64,000 bases of DNA from Pannonibacter sp. SL95 (GTDB lineage Bacteria > Pseudomonadota > Alphaproteobacteria > Rhizobiales > Stappiaceae): contig NZ_JAPPRC010000006.1 of the NCBI RefSeq assembly GCF_026672425.1, positions 1-64,000 on the forward strand, read 5' to 3'. Below the pieces are notes generated by a model, which was not told the origin of the DNA, did not search any database, and saw only the letters and a program-made list of their open reading frames with translations. The position numbers were made by a program, and so were the translations under genes. Each line of letters opens with the position of its first letter. Position 1 is the stretch's first letter. Positions 23,960-33,258 of the stretch are shown here, piece by piece.

Positions 23960-24026
23960 AAAAAAGTCCCACCTTTTCCGGCATGGAAAAAGGTGGGACC
24001 AAAAAAGGCGAAAAAGCCTTTGTTTT
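23960..24026 (-). terminator. two back-to-back intrinsic terminators at the prophage/chromosome boundary
   Basis: GTCCCACCTTTT pairs with AAAAGGTGGGAC (23966-23999), and on the minus strand is followed by six T residues. AAAGGC pairs with GCCTTT (24004-24021) and has A-rich and T-rich flanks on both sides. They face transcription from the right on the minus strand and can also stop plus-strand transcription. The prophage right attachment site is probably near here, but no core repeat can be defined from one end. Confidence 0.6.
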
Positions 24027-24738
24027 CAGCGTCAGTAAAGGAAGGCTGGAGGCCTCGCCCGGACTTGCCGATCTGCGGCTGCCGCTGCCGGCTCGTGTTG
24101 CAACGGCGCGCGCCAGCCTGCGCAAGGCGCGGCTGTTGCTCAAGGTTTGCCGCGACAGTCTGGGGCCGGCCTATGCGCCCCGCGCGGCGCGCCTGAAATT
24201 GAGTGCCGGGGCCCTGAAAGCCCTGGCCGCCGCCTCGGATGGCCAGCCGATCGGGCTGGTGTTCACTGTCACCCTGCCTGTGCCCGAAACCGATCGCCGG
24301 GTGCAGGAGGTGGATGCACTGCTGCGGCGCTGCGAGGTGGATGCGGTCAGTCTTGCCCCGGGCCTGATCGATGCTGTCGGTGCGGCGCAGGCGCTGGCCA
24401 AGGCGCGCCGCCAAAGCGCGGCACGCGGGCGCAAGGCCTTGAAATCAAAAGATCCAGCAGCATTCCGCAAATGGCTCAAGGCCTTGCGGCGTCAGGTCGA
24501 CATGGCGCGTCTGCTCGCAGCGGAATGGCGGGAGCCGGCGGCGCCCTCCCTGTTCCATCTGTCGGCCCAGGCCGAGGATCTGGCGCGTTACCTCAAGGTG
24601 GATGCGCTCTACCGCCGTCTCTGCGCCCAGAGAGCAAACGGATCCACACCACTTTCCTCGCCGGATGCTGTGCGTCTTGAATGCAAGGCATTGCTGCGCC
24701 GGCTGGAAGACCGTCAAGACAAGACCCACGGCATCTGA
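23983..24738 (+). CDS. CHAD-domain-like protein, probably 5'-truncated
   Basis: An open frame of 251 codons. From about residue 40 it resembles a CHAD domain: ARASLRKARLLLKVCRDSLGP matches the first conserved arginine-rich helix, and AAFRKWLKALRRQVDMARLL then AEDLARYLKVDAL match the second half. CHAD proteins bind polyphosphate through basic helices. The first 25 codons run through two terminator hairpins and there is no ribosome site. The first histidine/arginine helix of a full CHAD domain is missing. The gene may have lost its start when the prophage inserted, so the true start is uncertain and the product may not be made. Confidence 0.5.
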   Translation: MEKGGTKKGEKAFVFSVSKGRLEASPGLADLRLPLPARVATARASLRKARLLLKVCRDSLGPAYAPRAARLKLSAGALKALAAASDGQPIGLVFTVTLPVPETDRRVQEVDALLRRCEVDAVSLAPGLIDAVGAAQALAKARRQSAARGRKALKSKDPAAFRKWLKALRRQVDMARLLAAEWREPAAPSLFHLSAQAEDLARYLKVDALYRRLCAQRANGSTPLSSPDAVRLECKALLRRLEDRQDKTHGI

Positions 24739-24857
24739 ATTGTCCGGCGGCCTTTGCTTGCGCGAAGCTTGCAACTTGCTGGCCCGGCCTCGCGTCTTTG
24801 GGGAATGTTAACCAACAACATGTGAAAGTTGTCGCGCATCCGCGGAAACGGTGAGTC

Positions 24858-25217
24858 ATGCGCACAGCTGCCGAAACACGCTCCAAGCTTGTATCGCCCA
24901 GAGCCAGGCTCATGCTCGCCGGTTACTTCGGTGTTGTTTGCGTCCTGATGTGCGCGGCTGTCCTGGCGCCAGTTGCTGGGAGGCCGGTGGCCGTATTTGC
25001 AGGGATGGGGCCTGCAAGCGCGGCAGAGGTCATCGCCCGTGCCAACGGGCAGCTTCTGGCAGCTTCACAGGACGGCTTCGTTGCGGTGGCGCAGACGGGC
25101 GATGCCGCAGGAATTGAGGCGCTCTACACGGCAGGTGCATGGCTGGTGACGGCGGCCTGGTTTGCCAGTGCCTGCGCGACACTCGGAAATGGTTCATCCC
25201 CTGGTCCCCGACCCTAA
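24858..25217 (+). CDS. small membrane protein of unknown function
   Basis: A 119-residue protein with one N-terminal membrane helix (ARLMLAGYFGVVCVLMCAAVLAPVA). A periplasmic-looking stretch follows (NGQLLAASQDGFVAVAQTGDAAGIEALY) and then a second hydrophobic segment (AGAWLVTAAWFASACATLG). It is encoded just ahead of the chemotaxis receptor with a 12-base gap and may be co-transcribed, but I do not recognise a family. Confidence 0.5.
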   Translation: MRTAAETRSKLVSPRARLMLAGYFGVVCVLMCAAVLAPVAGRPVAVFAGMGPASAAEVIARANGQLLAASQDGFVAVAQTGDAAGIEALYTAGAWLVTAAWFASACATLGNGSSPGPRP

Positions 25218-25229
25218 GGACGCTTGATC

Positions 25230-26693
25230 ATGAACGGCTTGAATGAGATCCGCGATACGTTCGCCAAGGCCCTGATGTTCTTCATCTGGTTCAATGTGCT
25301 TCTCGTGATCGGTACGAGCTGGTTCAACCCGGAGGTGGCCAGCGTCATTATCTCCGGCATTGCCCTGCTGTTTGGCACCATGGCTACGGCTGTGTGGATG
25401 CAATGCGGCATCGGCACTGAAACACGGATTGCAACATCGATCTCGCTGGCAGGTCTCGTCGCCCTGTTCGTTGCCTCCCTTGCCGGCGGCGATCCGGCAA
25501 CGTCGTTCCAGACCGACGGGCACATGTATTTCTTCGCGGTGCTCGCAATCCTGGCCGGATGGGTCGACTGGCGCGCCCTGCTGGCTTATGCCGCTGTGGT
25601 GGCGGTGCACCATCTGGTGCTGAATTTTGCATTGCCGCTGGCGGTCTTCCCGGGCGGGGCGAATTTTGGCCGGGTCGTGTTCCATGCGGTCATCGTCGTG
25701 ATTGAGGTCGGCGCCCTGTGGTGGCTGACGGCCCAGGTTGCCAACGCCTTCGCTGCCTCGGCGAAGGCCCTCCAGGTTGCGGAGGACGCCCACAGTGTTG
25801 CGATGGCGGCTCAAACAACCGTCGATGAACAGTCGCGGTTGACCGAGGAGCGCCAGAAGGGTGTCGCGGCGCGCATTGCCGGCTTCCGAGGTGACGTTGA
25901 AGCCCTTCTCTCTGGCGTGTCGGACCGCAGCCGCCGCCTGCGCGAGGCGTCGCTGCAGCTGGGCAACCTGACATCTGGCACCGCTAGCCAGGCAGCGACG
26001 GCGGCCGCGGCATCCGACAAGGCCTCGGACAACGTCCAGACGGTCGCATCGGCTGCCGAGGAACTTGCGTCCTCGATCTCGGAAATCTCCCGCCAGGTTG
26101 CCCAGACCACCCAGATTGTCGCCAAGGCAACGGAAGGCGCGCAGACGTCGAATGCCAAGGTGGCCGGTCTTGCCAATGCCGCCAGCCGGATTGGCGAGGT
26201 CGTCACCCTCATCCAGGCAATTGCAGAGCAGACCAACCTGCTCGCCCTGAACGCTACCATCGAGGCGGCCCGCGCCGGCGAGGCCGGACGTGGTTTCGCG
26301 GTCGTCGCAGCCGAGGTCAAGGAACTCGCCACGCAGACCTCGAAGGCAACGGAAGAGATCGGGGCACAGATCTCCGCCATCCAGGTCGAGACCAAGGGCG
26401 CTGTCGAGGCAATCGGCGCAATCGCCCTGACCATGGACGACGTCAACCGCTACACCAGCGCCATTGCCGCCGCGGTCGAGGAGCAGGGGGCCGCCACCGC
26501 CGAGATTTCGCGCAATGTCGCCCAGGCTGCCCATGGAACCGAGCTGGTTGCCAGCAACATCAGTGGTCTCAGCGCCTCGGCCGAAAAGACCACCGGATCG
26601 GTGGCTCACGTGGCCACGACGGCCGAAGAGCTGGAACAGGAAGCCGCGCGCATGCGGGCGGCCATCGACGGGTTCCTGCGCGACGTCGCCTGA
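25230..26693 (+). CDS. methyl-accepting chemotaxis protein with multi-helix membrane sensor
   Basis: A 487-residue chemoreceptor. Residues 10-180 contain five or six membrane helices instead of the usual periplasmic sensor, including [21 protein letters not shown] with paired histidines. The cytoplasmic part from about 250 is the coiled-coil signalling domain, with the highly conserved hairpin tip [38 protein letters not shown] that contacts CheA and CheW. The start is taken at ATG 25230; a TTG lies six bases earlier. Sensors of this kind are thought to read membrane or redox state, which is inference. A strong terminator follows. Confidence 0.85.
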   Translation: MNGLNEIRDTFAKALMFFIWFNVLLVIGTSWFNPEVASVIISGIALLFGTMATAVWMQCGIGTETRIATSISLAGLVALFVASLAGGDPATSFQTDGHMYFFAVLAILAGWVDWRALLAYAAVVAVHHLVLNFALPLAVFPGGANFGRVVFHAVIVVIEVGALWWLTAQVANAFAASAKALQVAEDAHSVAMAAQTTVDEQSRLTEERQKGVAARIAGFRGDVEALLSGVSDRSRRLREASLQLGNLTSGTASQAATAAAASDKASDNVQTVASAAEELASSISEISRQVAQTTQIVAKATEGAQTSNAKVAGLANAASRIGEVVTLIQAIAEQTNLLALNATIEAARAGEAGRGFAVVAAEVKELATQTSKATEEIGAQISAIQVETKGAVEAIGAIALTMDDVNRYTSAIAAAVEEQGAATAEISRNVAQAAHGTELVASNISGLSASAEKTTGSVAHVATTAEELEQEAARMRAAIDGFLRDVA

Positions 26694-26718
26694 CGTTGCC
26701 ACCACGAGACAAGACAAG

Positions 26719-26746
26719 GACCGGCGCTCGAACGCGCCGGTCTTTT
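26719..26746 (+). terminator. intrinsic terminator of the chemoreceptor gene
   Basis: GACCGGCGC pairs with GCGCCGGTC over nine bases around TCGAAC, followed by TTTT. It separates the receptor from the convergent hydrolase gene. Confidence 0.85.
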
Positions 26747-26792
26747 ATTTGGTGGGGACCTCAAGCCCCTTTTCCGGAATTCACCTGCTTGC

Positions 26793-27872
26793 TCATTTCG
26801 CCGCCGGCAGCATGAGGAACGCCGCAATCCGGCTGAGCGCTTCGGCATGGACCACCGCCCGGTCCGATCCCGCCGGATCTGCACAGATCGGATCTTCCCC
26901 TTCCGCTTCCAGCAACTCCGCCGCGCCGGGCTTGCAAAGGGCGAGGAAGCTGTAGTGGTGCGCCGGTGCGATGTAGCTGTGGCGGAAGTCGGGGATCAGC
27001 TCCGCGAACCTGCCACCGCTTGCCCCCACATCCGCCGCGATCGGGATTTCGCCAGGTGCCCCCAGGCTGATGACGGCGACCGGAACGCGGATCGCTCTCA
27101 GGCTGCCCGCCTTGTAGGACTGCGCCATGGCCGGATCGACGGCAACGCTGCGCGCAATGCGCGGATTGGTCAGCGACTGCTCGAACTCGGCCTGCGGCAC
27201 GCCGGTCAGGTCCGTCCGGCCCTTGGCGTAGAAGCGGCAATCGACCTTGCCCGGTGCCGGCTCTGCGCAATAGTCCACGAAGGCCTGCTGGCTCGTCTCA
27301 GCCCCGGCCAGCGCCAAGGCCGTCACCCCGCCCAGCGAGAAGCCGACGACGGAGATCCTGTCCGTGTCGATGAGCGGGCCAAGTTCCGGGGTCTGCAACA
27401 GGCTGGTCAGCAGCGCGCTGACATCCTTGGCGCGCTCCCAGTGGCGCAGGCTGCGGCGCGGCGAGCTGTCGCCGCTGGTGCTGCCCGGGTGATTGACCCC
27501 GGCGACGATGAAGCCCCGTGCCACCAGCCCGTTGGCCAGCCAGCTCATGGCGTCGATGTTGTTGCCCGATCCATGCGACAGCAGAACCAGCGGATGTTTG
27601 CCGGCCGGATAGGGCGCGCCCATGTTGACCGGGTTGCCGACGAAGACCGGGTTGTCACCAACGAGGCCGCGATAGGTCTTGCCGCCTGCCGGATACCAGA
27701 CCGAGGCCATCAGCGGACCGTCCCGGTGCGCGGCCGTGACCTGCAGCCGCTCGTGCCCGGGATCAAGCCTGTCGGCTGCTCCGGCCGGCCCTGCCAGGGC
27801 GAGGATCAGGCAAACGGACTGCACGAGATGGCGGGTGAAGGTGTGGGCGAAGTTGCGAGATGTCACGGGCAT
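26793..27872 (-). CDS. secreted alpha/beta hydrolase (dienelactone hydrolase/PAF acetylhydrolase-like)
   Basis: A 359-residue exported enzyme. The ATG at 27872 follows CAGGAG and starts a clear signal peptide (QSVCLILALAGPAGA). The body has the alpha/beta hydrolase fold: HPLVLLSHGSGNN for the oxyanion region, nucleophile elbow GFSLGGVTALALAG, and a late histidine in APAHHYSFL. Architecture and the GFSLGG motif place it among the predicted dienelactone hydrolases and PAF acetylhydrolase-like enzymes of proteobacteria. Substrate unknown. It diverges from the AraC-type gene at 28066, which is a natural candidate for its regulator. Confidence 0.75.
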   Translation of the reverse strand: MPVTSRNFAHTFTRHLVQSVCLILALAGPAGAADRLDPGHERLQVTAAHRDGPLMASVWYPAGGKTYRGLVGDNPVFVGNPVNMGAPYPAGKHPLVLLSHGSGNNIDAMSWLANGLVARGFIVAGVNHPGSTSGDSSPRRSLRHWERAKDVSALLTSLLQTPELGPLIDTDRISVVGFSLGGVTALALAGAETSQQAFVDYCAEPAPGKVDCRFYAKGRTDLTGVPQAEFEQSLTNPRIARSVAVDPAMAQSYKAGSLRAIRVPVAVISLGAPGEIPIAADVGASGGRFAELIPDFRHSYIAPAHHYSFLALCKPGAAELLEAEGEDPICADPAGSDRAVVHAEALSRIAAFLMLPAAK

Positions 27873-28065
27873 GCAGGTGTCTCCTGTGTCAGCGGGATCG
27901 CTGAAGCCAGATGACTGGCCCATGCCGTTTGGGGCGACCTCGAACCGGATTCAGGTCGCCACGAACCGGATCAAGGAGGTAGAGACAGGGAAACGGCCGG
28001 TCCGGGACCTGCATCTGGGACCCCGGATCCGGTCGCTCCGTCGCCACGCACACCCGGTTGGCCCG

Positions 28066-29124
28066 ATGCCGAGCTTTCCCGTCCCCGTCTTTGCCGCCGC
28101 GATCCTCGCCTGCCTGCTCCTGCGTCTTGTCTGGAGCGGGGAGGGCAGTCGCTGGCTGCGCCTGCTGATCGCCGTCTCGGCGGTCCAGTCGCTGATTGCC
28201 GCCGCCGTGCAGCACTACGGGATTGTGGAGCTGCGCTTCCTTCAGCCCTTCACGGCATCCCTCATTCCGCCGCTCACCTGGCTCGCCTTCGTGCATGGCG
28301 CCTTGCGCCCGCTGGCGCTACGGGATGTGCTGGCGCAGGTTGCCGCGCCGGCCTTTGTGCTCTTCTGCATCGTCTTTGCCCCATTGACGCTCGACGCAGT
28401 CCTGCCGGCGCTCTTCACCGGCTACGGCCTGCTGATGCTTCATGCGATGCGGAACGGGGCGGACCGCCTGCCGCTGGCCCGGCTGGAATCCAGCGCGCCG
28501 TCCCTGCGCTCCTGGCGGCTGCTCGCGATCCTGCTGATCGGATCGGCAGCCAGCGACGTGCTGATCGTCGCCGATATCCTGTTCTTTGCCGGCGACCTCA
28601 AGGGCAGCATCACCAGTGTCACGTCCTCGCTGCTGCTGCTGGGCGTCGGGCTGATGGGACTGGAGCGGGCACAGGATGAACCGGACGCGCCGACCTCGGG
28701 CGATGACGCCCCAATCGATGCGGTCGAACAGGCGGACGCGGCGCATCCGAGCGAAGAGGAGCGGCAGCTGGTCAGCCGCGCGTTCGATCTTCTGACGACC
28801 TCGCGACTGGCCGCTGATCCGGACCTGACCCTTGCGCGCCTCGCTCGCCGCCTCACGGTTCCGGCCAAGACGTTGTCCGCCGCCATCAACCGGGTGGAAC
28901 AGATGAATGTCAGCCAGTTCGTCAACCGCTACCGGGTCGAGCTGGCCTGCCGGGCGCTCACGGCCGGGACCAGCGTCACTGAAGCAATGTTCGAGGCCGG
29001 CTTCCGCACCAAGTCCAACTTCAACCGCGAGTTCCGGCGTGTCACCGGCCAGAGCCCGACCGGGTGGCAGCAGGCAAACGCGGGCCGCGCTCAGGCCTCT
29101 GCGTCGTCCCAGCCGATCACCTGA
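28066..29124 (+). CDS. AraC-family regulator with membrane N-terminus
   Basis: A 352-residue protein. Residues 1-210 hold six or seven hydrophobic helices (VFAAAILACLLLRLVW, LIPPLTWLAFVHGAL, PAFVLFCIVFAPLTL and others). Residues 235-340 form an AraC/XylS DNA-binding domain with LTLARLARRLTVPAKTLSAAINR and the second helix-turn-helix SVTEAMFEAGFRTKSNFNREFRRVTGQSP. Such membrane-bound AraC proteins sense signals at the inner membrane. The ATG at 28066 is chosen because upstream codons show no membrane-protein character. It diverges from the hydrolase gene and overlaps the convergent next gene by 34 bases. Confidence 0.75.
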   Translation: MPSFPVPVFAAAILACLLLRLVWSGEGSRWLRLLIAVSAVQSLIAAAVQHYGIVELRFLQPFTASLIPPLTWLAFVHGALRPLALRDVLAQVAAPAFVLFCIVFAPLTLDAVLPALFTGYGLLMLHAMRNGADRLPLARLESSAPSLRSWRLLAILLIGSAASDVLIVADILFFAGDLKGSITSVTSSLLLLGVGLMGLERAQDEPDAPTSGDDAPIDAVEQADAAHPSEEERQLVSRAFDLLTTSRLAADPDLTLARLARRLTVPAKTLSAAINRVEQMNVSQFVNRYRVELACRALTAGTSVTEAMFEAGFRTKSNFNREFRRVTGQSPTGWQQANAGRAQASASSQPIT

Positions 29125-29753
29125 AGTTCGGGCCAAAGGCCCTTCAGCCTTGCGCTCTTCTCCGCGTGGGTCTTCGCATTGTCGAGCACCCTGTTCGGCA
29201 CCAGCCGCATGGCAAAGAGAGTGGCAAGACCGAACGGCGCGGCGATCTCGATCTTGTTCCCTGCTGTCATCCGGGCCGCGACGGAGTGCGTCTTCGACGC
29301 ATAGAGCGTCAGTGCTTCCGTGCTGCAGGTGAGCCTTGGATAGGCACTGCCGAAGCGCTCAGGATACCAGAGATGCACCCGCGCCTGGTTGCGCGTCTCG
29401 ATCATCCCGGACAGCGCAGGCAGCGCGCCAGCAACGGCCCGGATCACCCGGTCTTCCGCGTCGTAGGACAGGTCGCCGCCATCGAAATAGGTGACGTCAT
29501 AATCCTTGATGCCATGGCCAACCGGCTTGCCGGTCATCAGGTTCCAGGCGTTCTGGTAAATCCCGCCGGAGACGAGCCACGCATCGGGCAGACCCAGATC
29601 CCGGATTGTTTCCAGGATCTGCAGCACCACCGGCATCGCGCCGATCAGCCGGATCAACGCTGCCCGCCGCTCATCCTCGCTGGCCCGCGCCGGATCGCCC
29701 AGCCGGAGCCGGTCGGAGCTGACGTCGTCGAGGCAGGACAGGCTGGCGGACAT
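29091..29753 (-). CDS. nucleotidyltransferase family protein (DUF925-like)
   Basis: A 220-residue protein from ATG 29753 with GGAG upstream. Conserved stretches: DAWLVSGGIYQNAWN, then HGIKDYDVTYFDGGDLSYDAED, which carries the nucleotidyltransferase-like GG...N and D-x-D pattern; later WYPERFG and KIEIAAPFGLATLFAMRLVPN. These are the hallmarks of the DUF925 group, predicted nucleotidyltransferases of unknown substrate. The gene overlaps the 3' end of the AraC gene. Confidence 0.8.
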   Translation of the reverse strand: MSASLSCLDDVSSDRLRLGDPARASEDERRAALIRLIGAMPVVLQILETIRDLGLPDAWLVSGGIYQNAWNLMTGKPVGHGIKDYDVTYFDGGDLSYDAEDRVIRAVAGALPALSGMIETRNQARVHLWYPERFGSAYPRLTCSTEALTLYASKTHSVAARMTAGNKIEIAAPFGLATLFAMRLVPNRVLDNAKTHAEKSARLKGLWPELQVIGWDDAEA

Positions 29754-29837
29754 GACAAGGCTCCGGGAATCATCAGGACGCCCGGAGCCTTGCACGGCGG
29801 CATCGCCGCCGGAAGACAGGAGAGGTGAGCGCGCCGA

Positions 29838-30875
29838 TCAGACCTGCTTCAGATAGGCCGCGATGATGTCGCGGGCAGCTTCCAGGTCCTTCTTGGCGAT
29901 CATCTCGGTCACCGTGTGGATGTAGCGGGTGCCGACGACGATGCCGACCGCCCGGGCACCGGCCGCAGCCTGCTGGGCCGCCGCGCCATCCTGGCCGCCG
30001 GACCGCAGCATGGTGCGCTGGTAGGGGATCTTCTCGGCAATGGCGAGCGCCTCGATCTCGCTGACCAGCTGACGGTCGGCGATGAACGAGCCGTCCTTCA
30101 CATGCAGGCCAAACCCGCCGCCGAGCGTCGTCGTGCGGTCCTGTTCGGGCACGCCCGGCGTGTCGCAGGCTAGCGTCACGTCGATGCCAAGGCCGATGTC
30201 CGGCTTGATCGCGTAGGATGCGGTGCGGGCACCGCGCAGGCCCACTTCTTCCTGCGCCGTGAAGGCGACATGGATCTCGCACTCATGCTTGGCCTTGCCG
30301 AGTGCGCGGATTGCCTCGATGCCGAGCCAGCAGGCGATGCGGTTGTCGAGCGCCTTGGAGACGATGGAATCGCCCATTTCCAGCAGCGGCTCGTCCATGG
30401 TCACCATGTCGCCGATCTTGACGATCTCCTTGGCCTTCTCGCCAAGGCCCATGTCGATGACGAACTCGTCCGGCTCCGGCACTTTCTTGCGTTCGTCGGG
30501 CGAGGAAATGTGGATCGGCCGGCCGCCAGGGTTCATCACGGCCTTGAAATCCCCCTTGTCCGTCGACACCAGCACGCGGCGCGAGAACAGGTTGCGCGGG
30601 TCAAACCCGCCAACCGGATGAACGTGGACGAAGCCCTTGTCCGTCACATGCGAGACCAGGAAGCCGATCTCGTCCATATGGCAGAGCAGCATCACCTTCT
30701 TCGGCGACTTCGACTTCTTGCGCGGATCGCGCCGGCACAGGAGCGAGCCCATCGGGTCGACGGTCACCTCGTCGAACAGGCCCTTGATTTCCGTTTCGAT
30801 GAGCGCCCGCACCCGGTGCTCGTGACCGGGAACGCCCGGGGTCTCGCACAGCCGGCGCAACAGATCGATGTTCAT
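29838..30875 (-). CDS. M42 family metallo-aminopeptidase
   Basis: A 345-residue peptidase. Dinuclear-zinc ligands are visible: HMDEIGF (about residue 70), ALDNRIACW (about 180), the catalytic AQEEVGLRGA pair of glutamates (about 215), GIDVTLA (about 240) and YIHTVTEM (about 325). This is the M42 glutamyl/deblocking aminopeptidase pattern, cytoplasmic enzymes that trim peptides. The ATG at 30875 gives the normal MNIDLLRRLCETPGVPG opening; an upstream ATG at 30911 adds twelve residues. Confidence 0.85.
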   Translation of the reverse strand: MNIDLLRRLCETPGVPGHEHRVRALIETEIKGLFDEVTVDPMGSLLCRRDPRKKSKSPKKVMLLCHMDEIGFLVSHVTDKGFVHVHPVGGFDPRNLFSRRVLVSTDKGDFKAVMNPGGRPIHISSPDERKKVPEPDEFVIDMGLGEKAKEIVKIGDMVTMDEPLLEMGDSIVSKALDNRIACWLGIEAIRALGKAKHECEIHVAFTAQEEVGLRGARTASYAIKPDIGLGIDVTLACDTPGVPEQDRTTTLGGGFGLHVKDGSFIADRQLVSEIEALAIAEKIPYQRTMLRSGGQDGAAAQQAAAGARAVGIVVGTRYIHTVTEMIAKKDLEAARDIIAAYLKQV

Positions 30876-30973
30876 GGAAGGAATGTTCCTGAAAAGTGAT
30901 TTGGGAACCATCAGATTAGGCCTGTGTCCAGCGCCGGGGAAGTCTCTTTTGCGGTCGACGGTTACCTTTCCGG

Positions 30974-31002
30974 TTGCAGAGGAGGCAGTAGAAATGTATC
31001 TT
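30974..31002 (+). promoter_or_regulatory. promoter of the toxin-antitoxin pair with operator-like repeats
   Basis: TTGCAG and TATCTT are separated by 17 bases. The repeated sequence AATGTAT occurs at the -10 and again eleven bases downstream, as expected for autoregulation by an AbrB-type antitoxin. It lies 41 bases before the antitoxin start. Confidence 0.5.
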
Positions 31003-31042
31003 CAATGTATATCCAGCGGGTTGCGCCAACAGGAGCACTGCC

Positions 31043-31285
31043 ATGATCGCCACAGTCGCCAAATGGGGAAACAGCCTTGCGTTGCGGATCCCGACTGCCT
31101 TTGCCCGCGAAATCTCGGCTCGCGAAGGCATGCAGCTGGACATTTCGGTCGTTGACGGCACGCTGGTGCTGAAGCCTGTGGCCGATACCCAGGAGTTTTC
31201 GCTCGATCAGCTGCTGGACGGCATCACACCGGAAAGCCTGCATGACGAGATCAGCGGCGGCCCCTCCGTTGGCAACGAGGCCTGA
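31043..31285 (+). CDS. MazE/AbrB-type antitoxin
   Basis: An 80-residue protein with the swapped-hairpin AbrB DNA-binding motif at the start: IATVAKWGNSLALRIPTAFARE, then GMQLDISVVDGTLVLKPV. The remaining C-terminus is acidic (LDQLLDGITPESLHDE), the region that usually wraps around the toxin. AGGAG is eight bases before the ATG. Two bases separate its stop from the GTG of the toxin, so the pair is translated together. Antitoxin binding to its own promoter is the family norm. Confidence 0.85.
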   Translation: MIATVAKWGNSLALRIPTAFAREISAREGMQLDISVVDGTLVLKPVADTQEFSLDQLLDGITPESLHDEISGGPSVGNEA

Positions 31286-31287
31286 CC

Positions 31288-31647
31288 GTGAGCGCGCGGC
31301 CCGATCTGGACGCCTATTGCCCCGAGCGCTTCGACATCATCTGGATCAGCTTTGACCCGCAGCAGGGCAGGGAACAGTCCAAGCGCCGGCCCGCGCTGGT
31401 TCTGTCACCGCGTCGCTACAACACGCTGACCCGCCTGTGCGTCCTGTGCCCGATCACGTCGCAGATCAAGGGTTACCCGTTCGAGGTTGCCTTGCCCGCA
31501 GGCGCGCTGACCTCGGGAGCCGTCCTGTCCGATCAAATCAAGAGTTTCGACTGGTCGGCCCGCGCGGCCGCCTACATCGAATCCTGCCCGCAGATCGGTC
31601 CCGAGATCCAGGGCAAGATCAAGGCTCTGCTGGGCTTGAACGGGTGA
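31288..31647 (+). CDS. MazF-type endoribonuclease toxin
   Basis: A 119-residue toxin started by GTG. Family signatures: IIWISFDPQQGREQSKRRPALVLSP (the barrel start and conserved arginine), VLCPITSQIKGYPFEVAL, and AVLSDQIKSFDWSARAA. These match MazF/PemK mRNA interferases, which cut single-stranded mRNA. It follows an AbrB-type antitoxin, completing a type II module. The pair sits between the M42 peptidase and pheST. Confidence 0.88.
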   Translation: MSARPDLDAYCPERFDIIWISFDPQQGREQSKRRPALVLSPRRYNTLTRLCVLCPITSQIKGYPFEVALPAGALTSGAVLSDQIKSFDWSARAAAYIESCPQIGPEIQGKIKALLGLNG

Positions 31648-31762
31648 CCAAGGCGCGATCAACGCAAGGACGGCGCTTGACGGACTGCGGCAAGTCGACA
31701 GTCACTTTTGTCACGCCGCGTGTCTTCACAAATGGGTCCAAGGGTGAATGGGCCGCCTCATC

Positions 31763-31790
31763 TTGCCATTGAACACAGGCTGCGTATACT
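31763..31790 (+). promoter_or_regulatory. probable promoter of pheST
   Basis: TTGCCA, a 16-base spacer and TATACT. It is followed by about 300 bases of leader before pheS. The leader holds a short frame with an AAGGGA site (ATG 31816 to stop 31944, 42 codons with only two phenylalanines). I see no Phe-rich attenuator peptide, so attenuation is not supported. The stretch 31648-31762 has nothing I can identify. Confidence 0.5.
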
Positions 31791-32097
31791 CCCGCTCGCT
31801 TCAAAGGGACGCGCCATGACCACCGGCCTTGCCACGACTGGGAACAGCCTCGCCGCCAGCGGAATGCGGGCGAAGAGCTTCGTCGTGCGCCGTCTGCGCA
31901 ACCCGGCTGCCCAGGGCCCGGCCTGCGGACGATTTAGCCGCTGAGGACTCTCTGAGCGCCTCTGACATTCCCGTCCGCCTTCGCCTGCCTTCCTGTGGCA
32001 TGCGCGCGCAATTCTGCTAAAAGACCCAACGACCTGATCGCCTGCTGCCGGATCCGCCTGCCGAGGACCCGCACATGGCCCAACGACCGAAGAGCTC

Positions 32098-33180
32098 ATG
32101 TCTGACATCGACAGCCTTTACACCGAGATTTCGGCCGCCATCGCCGCGGCCACCAGCGAGGCAGCCCTCGAGGAGGTGCGCATCAGCGCCCTTGGCAAGA
32201 AGGGCAGCATTTCCGAGATGCTGAAGACGCTGGGCTCGATGAGCCCGGAAGAGCGCCAGACCAAGGGCGCCGCCATCAACGGCCTCAAGACCCGCGTTAC
32301 CGACGAACTGGCCGCCCGCAAGGACGTGCTCAAGGAAGCCGCGCTCGAGGCGCGTCTGGCCAGCGAGCGGGTCGACGTCACCTTGCCGCTGCGCGCCGCG
32401 CCCGCCGAAATGGGCCGGATCCATCCGATTGCCCAGGTGATCGACGAGCTGACCGCGATCTTCGCCGACATGGGCTTCTCCATTGCCGAAGGTCCGGATA
32501 TCGAAAGCGACGAGCTGAACTTCACCGCGCTGAATTTCCCGCTCGGCCATCCGGCGCGCGACATGCACGACACCTTCTTCTTCCATCCGGACGAAGCCGG
32601 TGAACGCCTGCTGCTGCGCACCCACACCTCGCCGGTGCAGATCCGCACCATGCGCAGCCAGCAGCCGCCGATCCGCGTCATCATTCCGGGGCGCACCTAT
32701 CGCTGCGACAGCGACCAGACCCACACGCCGATGTTCCATCAGGTGGAAGGCCTCGTCATCGACAAGGGCAGCCACATGGGTCACCTGAAGTGGATCCTGG
32801 AGGAGTTCTGCAAGGCCTTCTTCGAGGTCAAGGACATCAAGATGCGCTTTCGCCCGTCCTTCTTCCCCTTCACGGAGCCGTCCATGGAAGTGGACATCCA
32901 GTGCGACCGTTCGGGCGCCGAGGTGAAGTTCGGCGAAGGCAACGACTGGCTCGAGATCCTCGGCTGCGGCATGGTGCATCCCAATGTCATCCGCAACTGC
33001 GGCCTCGATCCGGACGAGTACCAGGGCTTTGCGTGGGGCATGGGCATCGATCGCATCGCCATGCTGAAATACGGCATGCCGGACCTGCGCGCCTTCTTCG
33101 ATGCCGATGTCCGCTGGATCAAGCATTACGGCTTCCGCCCGCTCGACCTGCCGACGCTGTTCGGCGGCCTGTCGTCCTGA
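32098..33180 (+). CDS. pheS: phenylalanyl-tRNA synthetase alpha subunit
   Basis: A 360-residue catalytic subunit. The N-terminal coiled coil (residues 1-90) contacts tRNA. The class II core begins at [28 protein letters not shown]. Motif 2 lies around [15 protein letters not shown], and motif 3 at [13 protein letters not shown] near the C-terminus, with [12 protein letters not shown] in the phenylalanine pocket. With PheT it forms an alpha2-beta2 enzyme that charges tRNA-Phe. Length and motifs are standard. pheT follows 78 bases later in the same direction. Confidence 0.97.
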   Translation: MSDIDSLYTEISAAIAAATSEAALEEVRISALGKKGSISEMLKTLGSMSPEERQTKGAAINGLKTRVTDELAARKDVLKEAALEARLASERVDVTLPLRAAPAEMGRIHPIAQVIDELTAIFADMGFSIAEGPDIESDELNFTALNFPLGHPARDMHDTFFFHPDEAGERLLLRTHTSPVQIRTMRSQQPPIRVIIPGRTYRCDSDQTHTPMFHQVEGLVIDKGSHMGHLKWILEEFCKAFFEVKDIKMRFRPSFFPFTEPSMEVDIQCDRSGAEVKFGEGNDWLEILGCGMVHPNVIRNCGLDPDEYQGFAWGMGIDRIAMLKYGMPDLRAFFDADVRWIKHYGFRPLDLPTLFGGLSS

Positions 33181-33258
33181 CCCGATCGATCCCTCCCGGC
33201 GTGCCGCGCAGGGGCCGTCAGCCCGGCCCGCGCGATGCCAAAGACACGAGATGACACG

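Noticed and set aside
23880-24030. tRNA gene as prophage attachment site
   Set aside because: No cloverleaf could be found near the right prophage boundary.
31816-31944. Leader peptide for pheST attenuation
   Set aside because: Only two phenylalanine codons and no alternative terminator structure seen before pheS.
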